Notes under the pieces: generated by a model
What the model saw: the letters and a program-made list of their open reading frames with translations, nothing else
Databases searched by the model: none
What the model was told of the DNA's origin: nothing
Shown here: positions 55,752 through 64,000 of the stretch, in pieces
Position numbering within the stretch: the first letter of the stretch is position 1
Layout: every line of letters begins with the position of its first letter
Source: Bryobacteraceae bacterium
GTDB taxonomy: Bacteria; Acidobacteriota; Terriglobia; Bryobacterales; Bryobacteraceae
DNA: 64,000 bases
Direction: 5' to 3'
Assembly (NCBI GenBank): GCA_025928545.1
Contig: JAICJH010000035.1
Span: 1 to 64,000 of the forward strand
Made by a program: the position numbers and the translations under genes

Positions 55752-58475
55752 TCACCGATTCAGATCGCCGGCCTGGATGATAGTCAGGTTGGCGGGATCG
55801 AGGTAGTGGCGCAGCGCCGCGTTGATTTCGTCCTGGGTCAGCGCGGCTACTTTGCTTTCCAGTTCGCCGTCGAACTGCATCGTTCGGCCGTTGTGCTCCT
55901 GGAGCAGCATGCGCGCCGCGAGGGTTGGATCCTGTGATCGCTGCACCTGACGCGAATCCGCCCAGCCTTTCTTCGAGGCGGCGATCTCATCGGCGCCGAA
56001 GCCGTCCTTGAGCGCGCGAGCCAATTCTTCGCGCAACGCCTGCACCACCTTCGGAGCATTGGCGGGATTGGCTATGGCGGCCATGGTCCACTGCGCCCAG
56101 TTCTCCTGCCCGTCGACCGTCAGCACGGAGGAGACGCTGTAACTGAGTCCGTCCTTCGCGCGAATCCGCAGATAGAGACGTGAAGTGGAATGGCCTCCGA
56201 GCATATAGTTGGCGAGCACGAGCGCCGGATAATCCGGATGCCCCTCGCCGACCGGCCATAACTCACCGGCAGTTACGTACGCGTTCGCCTTATCCTTCAA
56301 TTGCAGCACTGGCTGCACAGCGGCCGTCTTCTGAAATGATCGCCGCACTTCGCCGTAGGTCTTTGGACTCTTCCACGCGCCGAACAATTCCGTTGCGACT
56401 TTGCTGACCGCCGCCGTGTCCATGTCGCCCGCTATTACAAGTTCTGCGTTCGAGGCGCCGTAGAAACTCCGGTGAAAATCTTTCGCGGCGTCAATGGTGG
56501 TTGCCTTCAGCATGGCCGCCGCTTCGTCGGCATCCGGTGTGTATCGGGGATCCGACGCGGGGTAGGGATTCAACAGTCTGGTCAACTGATTGGGCGCAAC
56601 TGACGCGGGATCGGTCCGGGCGGCTTCCAGCGACAGGAGTTGAGCCTGCCGAACCTGCTCGAAATCGGCGGCGGGGAAGGCGGGCTGATGCAGAATTTCG
56701 GCGGCAAGCCGCAGCGCCGGTTCCAGACTGGCATTCACGGTCTGGAGCGTGACGATCGTTGCACCGGCATTGCCGCTGATTGCCATGGTGAGCTTGAGAC
56801 GATCCATTTCATCCTGAATCTGCTGTCGCGTGCGCGTAGCGGTGCCGCGCATCAGTGTGGCGCGCGCGAGCGTGGACGCGCCGTACATATTGCGAAGTGA
56901 AGTGTCGTCGCCAAAGTTCAGGCGGATGACCGCACTGACCGCGCCGCCGCGATTCTTCTTCGGCAGCAGGGCGAGCTTCATGCCGGAAGGCAGGCGCGAG
57001 CGAACGATGCGGCTTTCAATACTTCGGATGGAAGGATCGAAGGCCTCGCCGGCGGAGATGAGCGGATCGCCCTTGTAGTCGCGAAGCGCCGTGGCGGGGT
57101 CGGGAGTGGATGGAATCTCCGAACGCTCTGGCTTGTCTTCAGGCTGAAAGATGGCAATGGTGCGATTCGACGGCTTCAGATATTGCAGGCCGACGCGCTG
57201 CACATCGGCCGCCGTGGCGCTGCGGATTCGGTCTCTATAAAGAAAGAACAGACGCCAATCGCCCGCCGCCGCCCACTCGGTGAGATCCATCGCGAGAGCG
57301 GCGGAATTGGCGAGTTCCAGATCGATGCCGGAAAGCAGTTGCGTTTTCGCGCGCTCCACTTCAGCGGCAGTGACGGGAGCGGCTGCCAGGCCGTCCAGCA
57401 CAGAGAGCATCGCCGTTCTGGCGGCATCGAGCGAGGCCTCCTGACGCACCGTGGCGCTCACCAGCGCAACGCCCGGTTCGCGAAGTGGTCGCACGCCTCC
57501 ACTGATACCGGCGGCGAGGCGGGTGTCTACCAGTGCCTTCTGGAAGCGGCTGGAAGGTCCTGAAGTCAGGATCGACGTGAGGATGTCGATGAGCGGGGTG
57601 TCCGCGTGAATCGCCGCCGGCACGTGGTAGCCGGCGAGCACAAGCTGCACATCGCCGGCGCGGCGCAGCGCCACGAAACGCTCACCATCCTGCACTGGCT
57701 CTTCCGTGTAAGTCGTCGTCACCGGCGTGGGTGGATGCTGCAAACCGCTGAACTTGGCAGCGACCAGACGAACGGTTGCGGCTTCATCGAGTTTGCCCGC
57801 GATGACGATGACGGCATTATCCGGGCGGTAGTAGCGTTTATAGAAATCCTGCAGGCGTTCGATCGGCACGCCTTCAATATCGGAGCGTGAGCCGATGGTG
57901 CTGCGGCCATAGTTATGCCACAGGTAGGCGGTCGACATGAGGCGCTGTTGCAGGACGCGTTGCGGGCTGTTCTCGCCGGATTCAAATTCATTGCGCACCA
58001 CGGACATCTGCGATTCGAGAATGTCTTTGCGCACCAGGGCGTTCAGCATGCGGTCGGCTTCGAGGTCGAGCGCCCAATCGAGATTGGCGTCGCTGGCGGG
58101 AAAGACTTCATAGTAGTTCGTGCGGTCGAAGGAAGTACTGGCGTTGCGTTGCGCGCCGCGATCGCTTTGTTCTTTCTTGGCGTCGGGATGTTTGGTCGAG
58201 CCGAAAGACATCAGATGCTCGATGAGGTGGGCCATGCCTGCTTCGCCGTAATTCTCATGCCGCGAACCGGCCAGGTAGGTAATGTTGACGGTGATGGTGG
58301 TTTTGGAGGGATCGGGGAAGATGACTGCGCGAAGTCCGTTGGCGAGCCGATACTCGGTGAGTCCCTCGACGGAGGCCGCGCGGGTTACGCCCGCGGGCAG
58401 CGGACTGGCGCTTGGCGGTTGCGCGGGAAGGCTTGCGGCGAAAAGAAGGACTAACGGAAGCGTGGCTCGTTTCAT
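55752..58475 (-). CDS. Secreted M16-family zinc peptidase
   Basis: 907-residue pitrilysin/insulinase-type peptidase with both halves in one chain. A signal peptide (cleavage near LPAQP) is followed by the inverted zinc motif MAHLIEHLMSFG (H-x-x-E-H) and NEFESGENSPQRVL supplying the distal Glu. The second half lacks the motif, as usual for the non-catalytic half, and contains the AGDMDTAAVSK and MLGGHSTSRLYLRIR substrate-closure parts. It degrades peptides in the periplasm or processes surface peptides. GGAG 6 bases before the ATG. No neighbour suggests a specific substrate. Confidence 0.9.
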   Translation of the reverse strand: MKRATLPLVLLFAASLPAQPPSASPLPAGVTRAASVEGLTEYRLANGLRAVIFPDPSKTTITVNITYLAGSRHENYGEAGMAHLIEHLMSFGSTKHPDAKKEQSDRGAQRNASTSFDRTNYYEVFPASDANLDWALDLEADRMLNALVRKDILESQMSVVRNEFESGENSPQRVLQQRLMSTAYLWHNYGRSTIGSRSDIEGVPIERLQDFYKRYYRPDNAVIVIAGKLDEAATVRLVAAKFSGLQHPPTPVTTTYTEEPVQDGERFVALRRAGDVQLVLAGYHVPAAIHADTPLIDILTSILTSGPSSRFQKALVDTRLAAGISGGVRPLREPGVALVSATVRQEASLDAARTAMLSVLDGLAAAPVTAAEVERAKTQLLSGIDLELANSAALAMDLTEWAAAGDWRLFFLYRDRIRSATAADVQRVGLQYLKPSNRTIAIFQPEDKPERSEIPSTPDPATALRDYKGDPLISAGEAFDPSIRSIESRIVRSRLPSGMKLALLPKKNRGGAVSAVIRLNFGDDTSLRNMYGASTLARATLMRGTATRTRQQIQDEMDRLKLTMAISGNAGATIVTLQTVNASLEPALRLAAEILHQPAFPAADFEQVRQAQLLSLEAARTDPASVAPNQLTRLLNPYPASDPRYTPDADEAAAMLKATTIDAAKDFHRSFYGASNAELVIAGDMDTAAVSKVATELFGAWKSPKTYGEVRRSFQKTAAVQPVLQLKDKANAYVTAGELWPVGEGHPDYPALVLANYMLGGHSTSRLYLRIRAKDGLSYSVSSVLTVDGQENWAQWTMAAIANPANAPKVVQALREELARALKDGFGADEIAASKKGWADSRQVQRSQDPTLAARMLLQEHNGRTMQFDGELESKVAALTQDEINAALRHYLDPANLTIIQAGDLNR

Positions 58476-58858
58476 GATTTCTCCGGATCATCTATTGGAA
58501 CACGCACGCGTTACGGGTGCGATGGGTAGGACGCCGGGGGACTGAATCGGCGTGCATCGGCGTTCATCGGCGGCTGATTTGGTTTTTCTCCATCTTGTTA
58601 GTTAGTCGCAGAACTTGGCCAGTCAGAATGAACCTTTCAAGAGTGCTTGACTTATTAAGTCAACGGCCGATCTGCCCCCTTTTCCATACCTCTCTCGCAG
58701 GTCTCTGCCCAGCGCCTGGGCTGGTCCTGTACTAGTACCAGATCGCGGAGACCTTGAATCTTGCCTTTACTAACTGCTACAGCCTGATGTAAACTCGCGA
58801 GTAACATCCGGGTACTCTGCTTGGGAACCCGGCGCGGCTTTTATCGGAGGAACCTTCA
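58476..58858. repeat. 383-base intergenic region with a 10-bp triple repeat
   Basis: No gene is supported. Three 10-base units, ATCGGCGTGC, ATCGGCGTTC and ATCGGCGGCT, run from 58546 to 58575 and are followed by GATTTGGTTTTT. The form recalls dispersed intergenic repeats seen in soil-bacterial genomes, but copies elsewhere cannot be checked. The right part (58590-58858) presumably holds the promoter of the PEP-CTERM gene, with TCGGAGGAACC just upstream of its GTG start. Confidence 0.5.
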
Positions 58859-59629
58859 GTGTCCAGATCGCGTCTCAGCGCTCTTCAGCCCAAACGTACC
58901 GAATGGAAAGCCCATCTCGCCGACTGGGCCAAATACACTGCCGCCGCCGGCGCCGCCCTCTCCATGGCCACCAGCGCCGACGCCGGCATCATCAGTGGCA
59001 ATCCGAACATAACAATCAGCTCGCCCAACCTCAACGGGTTTGGAAGCAGCCAGGGCGCAACGAACCAGGCTGCTACGTTTGGTCTGGGTGGGGCGGCCAT
59101 CTTTCTCGACAACGCCTCCCAATACTCTGGCGGCGGACACGTCAATCGTTCCGCCTGGGCGGGTGTTACCGGCCTGCATTTTTTCGCCCAGGGCTTCCCT
59201 GGTGGCTACCTGGGCGCTTTTGGCGTCGGCCTGGCTCAGAAATTCAATTCAGGCCAGTCCATCGCCGGCGGTTCCCAAAGAGCGAGAGTCGCGCTCAGGC
59301 AGGGAATCGGAAGAGGGAGTGGGCATTCCCAAAACGCATTTGGCAATTTCGGTTTCAACACCACCGGAATCGTCGGTTTCACGGCTTTCGGCGGCGATCT
59401 CGGCTGGCTGACAGTCAAACTTGGCGATCGTAACAGCGATGGTTATGCCGATCAGTTGACCATCCTCGCCTGGGCTTACAACGACGTTCCCGGCCAGTCA
59501 ATCACCGCAGGTCAGGCGCCTCCGTCGGGAACACCGGAACCGGGAACCGCCGCGCTCAGCCTTCTGGCGGCCGGCGCCGCCGGCATCGTCGCGCTCCGCC
59601 GCCGCCGCAAAGCAGTTTCGGGTAGCTGA
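58859..59629 (+). CDS. PEP-CTERM sorted exported protein
   Basis: 256-residue exported protein carrying a C-terminal PEP-CTERM sorting signal: PEP in GTPEPGTAALSLLAAGAAG, then a hydrophobic stretch and a basic end (ALRRRRKAV). Such tails are cut by exosortase (EpsH), usually with exopolysaccharide biosynthesis; no exosortase is in the window. The body has Gly/Asn/Ser-rich beta-type sequence (GFGSSQGATNQAATFGLGG, NTTGIVGFTAFGGDLGW). GTG at 58859 has GGAGG about 9 bases upstream. The next gene begins 7 bases after the stop. Confidence 0.83.
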   Translation: MSRSRLSALQPKRTEWKAHLADWAKYTAAAGAALSMATSADAGIISGNPNITISSPNLNGFGSSQGATNQAATFGLGGAAIFLDNASQYSGGGHVNRSAWAGVTGLHFFAQGFPGGYLGAFGVGLAQKFNSGQSIAGGSQRARVALRQGIGRGSGHSQNAFGNFGFNTTGIVGFTAFGGDLGWLTVKLGDRNSDGYADQLTILAWAYNDVPGQSITAGQAPPSGTPEPGTAALSLLAAGAAGIVALRRRRKAVSGS

Positions 59630-59636
59630 TCTTCCC

Positions 59637-62534
59637 TTGGCGAAAAAAGTCCTCCTGATCGGCTGGGACGCGGCTGACTGGAAGGCCATTCATCCTCTCA
59701 TGGATGCGGGCCGCATGCCGCATCTGCAGCGCCTGGTCGAGCGCGGCGCCATGGGTCGCATCGCGACCCTGCACCCACCCCTCTCGCCGATGCTGTGGAC
59801 CTCCATCGCCACCGGCAAGCGCCCGTGGAAGCACGGTATCCACGGCTTCTCCGAGCCAACACCCGATGGACGCGGCATCCGCCCCATCACCAACCTCTCG
59901 CGCACCTGCAAAGCCGTCTGGAACATCCTGAACCAGAACGATGTCCGCAGTACGGTCATCGGCTGGTGGCCCAGCCATCCCGCCGAGCCGCTCGACGGCA
60001 TTATGGTTTCGGATCACTATCACAAAGCGCATCGCGGTCTGGACGACGGCTGGCCGCTGATCGCGAATTCGGTGCATCCTCCTGAACTGCACGACACTCT
60101 TGCCGAACTGCGCCTCCATCCCCAGGAACTGATGGCGCCCATGCTGGTGCCGTTTCTTCCCGCCCTCGAAAAGGTCGATCAGGAGAAAGACAAGCGCTTC
60201 TCCATGCTCTGCCGCACGATCGCCGAGTGCGCCGGCATCCACAGCGCGGCCACGTGGCTGATGGACAACCAGCCCTGGGATTTCTTCGCCGTTTACTACG
60301 ACGCGATTGACCACTTCTGCCATGGCTTCATGAAGTATCACCCGCCGCGCCGGAAGTGGATCGGCGAAGAGGATTTCGAGCTCTATTCGAACGTCATCAA
60401 TACCGCCTACCAGTTCCACGACCAGATGCTCGGCACTCTCCTCGCGAAAGCGGGTGAAGACACCACGGTCATCCTGATGTCGGATCACGGCTTCCATCCC
60501 GATCATCTTCGCCCCAGTTCCATCCCGGACATACCCGCCGGTCCCGCCGCCGAGCACAGCCCCTTTGGGATCTTCGTCATCGCCGGCCCCGGCATCCGCA
60601 AAGACACGTCGCTCTTCGGCCTCAGCGTTCTGGACCTCACCCCCACCGTCCTCACGCTCTATGGCCTGCCCGTCGGCGCGGACATGGATGGCAAGACGAT
60701 CACCCAGGCATTTGAAAATCCGCCCGACATTCAGACCATCTCTTCATGGGAAGACGTCCCGGGCAAAGACGGCCGCCATCCGCCGGACGCGCGGCTCGAC
60801 CCCGTCGCCGCCGCCGAAGCCATGGAACAACTGGTGGCCCTGGGCTACATCGAAAAACCCGGTCCCGATGCTGCCGCGAACGTGGAATCCACCGTCCGCG
60901 AACTGCGCTATAACCTGATCGAGGCTTATCACGATTCCGGCATGCACAGCGAGGCCCTCGAACTCGCCCGCGATCTCTGCCGCCGTGATCCGGATGAGCA
61001 ACGCTATGCCCTCAAGCGCTTCATCTCCTGCCAGGCCCTCGGCCTCACCGGCGAGATGCGCGAAATCGTGGATGACATGCGCGGCCGCCGTCGCGGGGTT
61101 TACGAGCGGGGCATCGAAAAGCTGCAGGCCCTGCGCGACCTCGCCACCGAACGCTATCGCGAAAAAGCCGCCGCCGCGGGGCGCGAATTTACCGAGCGGG
61201 AGTGCGCGCTCGACGTGCAGCATGAACTCTCGCCGGATGTCACTCCGGTGGAAGCGCGTGAGCCCCTGTGCACGCCGGAGGAGCGCAAAGAGGTGACTGC
61301 TGCCCGGCGTCACGCCCGCTACATCCCTGCCATCGCGTCGCTGCTGGAAGCCCAGACCCTCGTCGCCGAGCGACGCTTCTTTGAAGCCCTCGACGCGCTC
61401 ATCGCACTCGGCCGGGCGCCCACCATCCGCCCCGGCATTCTCCTGCAGGGAGCCGACCTCTTCCGCCGCCTCGGCCGTCTCGATGAAAGCGAAGCTGCTT
61501 ATCGCCGCGCTCTGGCAGCCGATCCCGATAACGTCCAGGCACATCTCGGAATCTGCCGCATCGCGCTGCGCCGCCGGCAATTCGCGGAAGCCGAGTGCGC
61601 CGCCGCCGAAGCTGTGGGCCGTCTTTATTTCTTTCCCCTGGCGCACTTTCTGCGCTCCTTCGGCCAGGCTGGACTCGGCGACTATCGGGCCGCGCGCGAG
61701 TCGCTCGAAACGGCGCTTTCACAGAATCCCCACTTTCCGCAGGCGCACCTCCGCCTCGCCCGCCTGCTGAAGTTCCGCCTCGGCGAACCGGAGGCGGCAA
61801 AGGAACACTTCGCCTGGTATCGTCAGATGCGCCGCAAAGGCGCCGCTCCGAAGCCCACCGCCGCGCAAGCCGCGTCTGGGCCCACCGCCGCGCAGGCTGC
61901 AGCTGCGCCCCTCGTTTCAAAACCCGGCGCCACCGCGCCGCAGCTTCCGCTGCCACCGCTCGAAGACGGCATCCTCGTCGTCTCCGGTCTGCCTCGCTCG
62001 GGCACATCCATGCTGATGCAGATGCTCGCCGCCGGTGGCATGCCCCTCCTGACCGACAGCCTGCGCGCCGCCGATGAAGACAACCCCCGCGGCTACTTCG
62101 AATTTGAGCCAGTCAGGACTCTTTACCGCGACAGGTCTTTCATGGTTCAGGCAAAGAGCAAGGCGGTGAAAATCGTCGCTCCGCTCGTCTGCTCCCTCCC
62201 GCCAGGCTTCCGCTATCGCGTAATTCTGCTCGACCGCGACCTCGACGAAATCCTTGCGTCCCAGGCCACCATGATGGACCGCCGCGGCGCTACCGTGTCC
62301 GAATCCCCCGGCCGCCGCGAACGCCTTGTCAACGAATACGCGCGTGTTCTCAGGAGGACCCGCGACATCCTCACCGCCCGCGGGGACGTCGAGTTTCTCG
62401 AACTCAGCCACCGCGACGCACTCGAAAATCCTGCCGCCACCGCCGCCGCTGTCGCCGCATTCGCGGGAGTTTCTTTGGACGTAAGTGCCATGGCACGCAT
62501 CGTGGACCGCGCCCTCCACCGCAACCGCGCGTAG
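59637..62534 (+). CDS. Type I phosphodiesterase - TPR - sulfotransferase fusion protein
   Basis: 965-residue protein with three parts. Residues about 1-370 are an alkaline-phosphatase-superfamily phosphodiesterase (IGWDAADWKAIHPLMDAG, SPMLWTSIATGKRPWKHGI, YYDAIDHFCHGFMKYH, ILMSDHGFHPDH; metal residues present). Residues about 420-720 are TPR-like repeats, ending in an Ala/Pro-rich linker. Residues about 760-965 are a sulfotransferase-like domain with a P-loop-like PAPS site (VVSGLPRSGTSMLMQML) and a later RVILLDRDLDEILASQ. The start is TTG at 59637, 7 bases after the PEP-CTERM stop. Possible role: modification of exported glycans or of the PEP-CTERM protein; inferred. Confidence 0.85.
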   Translation: MAKKVLLIGWDAADWKAIHPLMDAGRMPHLQRLVERGAMGRIATLHPPLSPMLWTSIATGKRPWKHGIHGFSEPTPDGRGIRPITNLSRTCKAVWNILNQNDVRSTVIGWWPSHPAEPLDGIMVSDHYHKAHRGLDDGWPLIANSVHPPELHDTLAELRLHPQELMAPMLVPFLPALEKVDQEKDKRFSMLCRTIAECAGIHSAATWLMDNQPWDFFAVYYDAIDHFCHGFMKYHPPRRKWIGEEDFELYSNVINTAYQFHDQMLGTLLAKAGEDTTVILMSDHGFHPDHLRPSSIPDIPAGPAAEHSPFGIFVIAGPGIRKDTSLFGLSVLDLTPTVLTLYGLPVGADMDGKTITQAFENPPDIQTISSWEDVPGKDGRHPPDARLDPVAAAEAMEQLVALGYIEKPGPDAAANVESTVRELRYNLIEAYHDSGMHSEALELARDLCRRDPDEQRYALKRFISCQALGLTGEMREIVDDMRGRRRGVYERGIEKLQALRDLATERYREKAAAAGREFTERECALDVQHELSPDVTPVEAREPLCTPEERKEVTAARRHARYIPAIASLLEAQTLVAERRFFEALDALIALGRAPTIRPGILLQGADLFRRLGRLDESEAAYRRALAADPDNVQAHLGICRIALRRRQFAEAECAAAEAVGRLYFFPLAHFLRSFGQAGLGDYRAARESLETALSQNPHFPQAHLRLARLLKFRLGEPEAAKEHFAWYRQMRRKGAAPKPTAAQAASGPTAAQAAAAPLVSKPGATAPQLPLPPLEDGILVVSGLPRSGTSMLMQMLAAGGMPLLTDSLRAADEDNPRGYFEFEPVRTLYRDRSFMVQAKSKAVKIVAPLVCSLPPGFRYRVILLDRDLDEILASQATMMDRRGATVSESPGRRERLVNEYARVLRRTRDILTARGDVEFLELSHRDALENPAATAAAVAAFAGVSLDVSAMARIVDRALHRNRA

Positions 62535-62660
62535 CACGAATTCCGCCGAACCGTGCTCGGATGACCCAACGTCTTCGCGCAAGGCCTTTCGCGTTTTCTC
62601 ATACACAGCGTGGTCCGCGCCGGCCAGGAGCGTAAGGCACGGAAATTCACGACCTTGTGA

Positions 62661-63347
62661 TCAGGAAACGGTGACGACTCTTGACTCACGCCCGGAGTAG
62701 ATACCCCAAAACGCTTCTGCGATCCTGCGGGGCTCAACAGTCGCGTTGCCCGTATCCCAGACTGTACCTTTCACCAGTCCTGAGACCACGACCTCGCCAA
62801 CCGTGATCCCGTCCGCACGAAGCTTCTCGCTGAGAAGGCCGATGAGCTTGTGCTTCGCCGAGTTTGCGATTGCCAGCCCCATTGAATTCCATTCGACGGC
62901 CATTGCGTCCATTTTCGGATCGAACAGACCCAGAAGACCGTTCGTCACCAGGACCGCGCCCTTTTGCGCCTTGAGATCACCCACCGCCTGCTGCAGAACC
63001 AGGATGAGGTTTGTGACGGCCACATCGAACACGGTGTGGAGCGCAGTCACGTCGGCCGTCAGAATATCTCCGGCGGCAGTTGCATAAGCGTTCCAGTGAA
63101 TCGCATGGATGGCGCCCAATTGTTCCGCCACCCGCGAAACCAGGTCCTTCGCGGCATTGGGATCGGACAGATCCGCCGGAAATGCCGCGGCTTTGATTCC
63201 TCTTGCCTGCAGGTCGGCTCGCGCCTTCTCGAGCTTGTCGGCGCTCCTTGCCACCAGTGCGATCTGGAAGCCTTCGGCGCCGAACTTGTTCGCCACCGCG
63301 TCCGAAATCCCTGTTCCGTACCCACAAACGATGATGGTCTTTGGCAT
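62661..63347 (-). CDS. Short-chain dehydrogenase/reductase-like protein, catalytic residues altered
   Basis: About 228 aa of SDR fold. It opens KTIIVCGYGTGISDAVANKFG (Gly-rich nucleotide loop) and has VARSADKLEKARADL and AFPADLSDP. The usual active-site Ser and Tyr-x3-Lys are not found: the strand reads VLVTNGLLGLF and the helix ANSAKHKLIGL, where Tyr would be Ala. It may be non-catalytic or use a different mechanism. ATG at 63347 is chosen; a GTG at 63359 adds four residues, and neither has a clear ribosome site. No operon partner seen. Confidence 0.75.
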   Translation of the reverse strand: MPKTIIVCGYGTGISDAVANKFGAEGFQIALVARSADKLEKARADLQARGIKAAAFPADLSDPNAAKDLVSRVAEQLGAIHAIHWNAYATAAGDILTADVTALHTVFDVAVTNLILVLQQAVGDLKAQKGAVLVTNGLLGLFDPKMDAMAVEWNSMGLAIANSAKHKLIGLLSEKLRADGITVGEVVVSGLVKGTVWDTGNATVEPRRIAEAFWGIYSGRESRVVTVS

Positions 63348-63490
63348 ATCAGCTTGCACAGGATACCATCGTCCAGACTCACATTGAGGAAATCGGCTGG
63401 CAGCGAGCCGGACAGATAATATCTGGTGGCAGCCCAGGTTGACTTCAGCGCCGTCGGGTCCGCACTCCTCTCGACCAGGGCAACCGCGGT

Positions 63491-63946
63491 TCAGTTTCCA
63501 CGAGTCACTCCGATGGCGCTAAGCCTCTGCTCCATTTCTCCGCGACATCGTTCCTCGCAGGCATCAATGGGGCGGACCGGGTTGTGGCGATGAACGATCT
63601 TGATGTTGAGTTCGACTTCGGGCCTCAACCTCCTCCTCGGACTTTCATGCATCGCCCTGTCGAATGGCTCAATCTCATAGGCAGTGGGGCGCTCTTCCTT
63701 TGGAAGGACCCATTCGGCTATGCGCCGCAGGTCCTTGTAAGTGGTCATGCATTTGTCGCAGCCTGGTGTGAGTGAACTGGAGCCATGATCGTGGGTTCCA
63801 TACAACTCCAGGGAGAAACCCACTTTAATCGGGGTGTGGCCGTTGAGTTCGTAATGTGGAAACAATTCGTAACACACGCTGTGCAGGGCAACCAGTTCCT
63901 TAAGCTGTTCAATTACTTCCGCTGTCTCAATCCGTGTTTCAGTCAT
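63491..63946 (-). CDS. Protein of unknown function with two Cys pairs
   Basis: 151-residue cytosolic protein without signal or membrane segments. It contains CDKC (about residues 63-66) and CEERC (about 129-133), which could bind a metal, and several His. A helical N-terminus (IEQLKELVALHSVCYELF) and a charged C-terminus (EVELNIKIVHRHN) flank the middle. No family recognised. AGGAGA at 7-base spacing supports the ATG at 63946. It lies 131 bases from the SDR gene and near the window edge, so any partners to the right are not visible. Confidence 0.55.
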   Translation of the reverse strand: MTETRIETAEVIEQLKELVALHSVCYELFPHYELNGHTPIKVGFSLELYGTHDHGSSSLTPGCDKCMTTYKDLRRIAEWVLPKEERPTAYEIEPFDRAMHESPRRRLRPEVELNIKIVHRHNPVRPIDACEERCRGEMEQRLSAIGVTRGN

Positions 63947-64000
63947 ATTGACTCTCCTGTTACCCAGTGCGTGCGCACAACGTTGATAAATCCGACACAG

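Overview
The window is about 64 kb of GC-rich chromosome from what looks like a soil Acidobacteriota, probably near Bryobacterales/Solibacter. This is inferred from gene families, not from a marker gene. The pointers are a TIGR03435 protein, two very large TonB-type receptors with an N-terminal carboxypeptidase-regulatory domain, a CadC-like winged-helix/TPR regulator, a PEP-CTERM protein, a DUF1080 protein, a TonB/YfiR/histidine kinase operon and many Gly/Arg/Ala-rich secreted proteins. No rRNA, tRNA, CRISPR array, transposase or integrase was seen. Most of the window reads as ordinary chromosome.

Layout. 1-2.6 kb: anti-sigma-like membrane protein and two secreted proteins. 2.6-5.0 kb: a FliA/WhiG-type sigma factor divergent from a Tat-exported sulfite-oxidase-like enzyme carrying a C-terminal heme c motif. 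5.0-12.6 kb: M28 peptidase with a 51-residue membrane protein (missed by length cut-offs), a DUF4097-like protein, LptD, an RDD protein, a 5'-nucleotidase and a cupin. 12.6-21.3 kb: a tightly overlapping cell-surface glycan operon (nucleotidyltransferase, RmlC-like epimerase, three GT4 enzymes, DUF3108 protein, GT4-methyltransferase fusion that probably starts at CTG, ABC export permease with an extra N-terminal domain but no ATPase beside it), followed by pobA. 22.5-23.3 kb: a decayed hydrolase-like gene. 23.4-28.1 kb: a sugar/secondary-metabolism run (DUF1080, SUMF1-like, rhamnose mutarotase, TIM-barrel epimerase, MetE-like protein).

28.1-33.5 kb (minus strand): TonB receptor, YfiR, a CHASE8-HAMP-PAS histidine kinase and a response regulator in one tight operon, then a CBS protein. 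This resembles the YfiR/YfiN periplasmic switch with the diguanylate cyclase replaced by a kinase, and it is the most interesting system here. 33.6-38.2 kb: a three-gene 2-oxoacid:ferredoxin oxidoreductase operon with a GltD-like FAD/Fe-S partner. 38.3-40.9 kb: a cobalamin-riboswitch-like element with no sense gene, an esterase and an aldo/keto reductase. 41.0-54.2 kb: CadC/TPR regulator divergent from a giant TonB receptor, a CapA-like protein, a citrate-type MFS carrier and a second giant receptor. 54.6-58.5 kb: a DUF6236-like orphan and an M16 peptidase. 58.9-62.5 kb: a PEP-CTERM protein followed 7 bases later by a phosphodiesterase-TPR-sulfotransferase fusion. 62.6-64 kb: a catalytically altered SDR protein and an unknown Cys-containing protein.

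A theme across the window is Gly/Arg/Ala/Pro-rich low-complexity inserts in at least four unrelated exported proteins. All functions are read from sequence motifs by eye. No database search was run.
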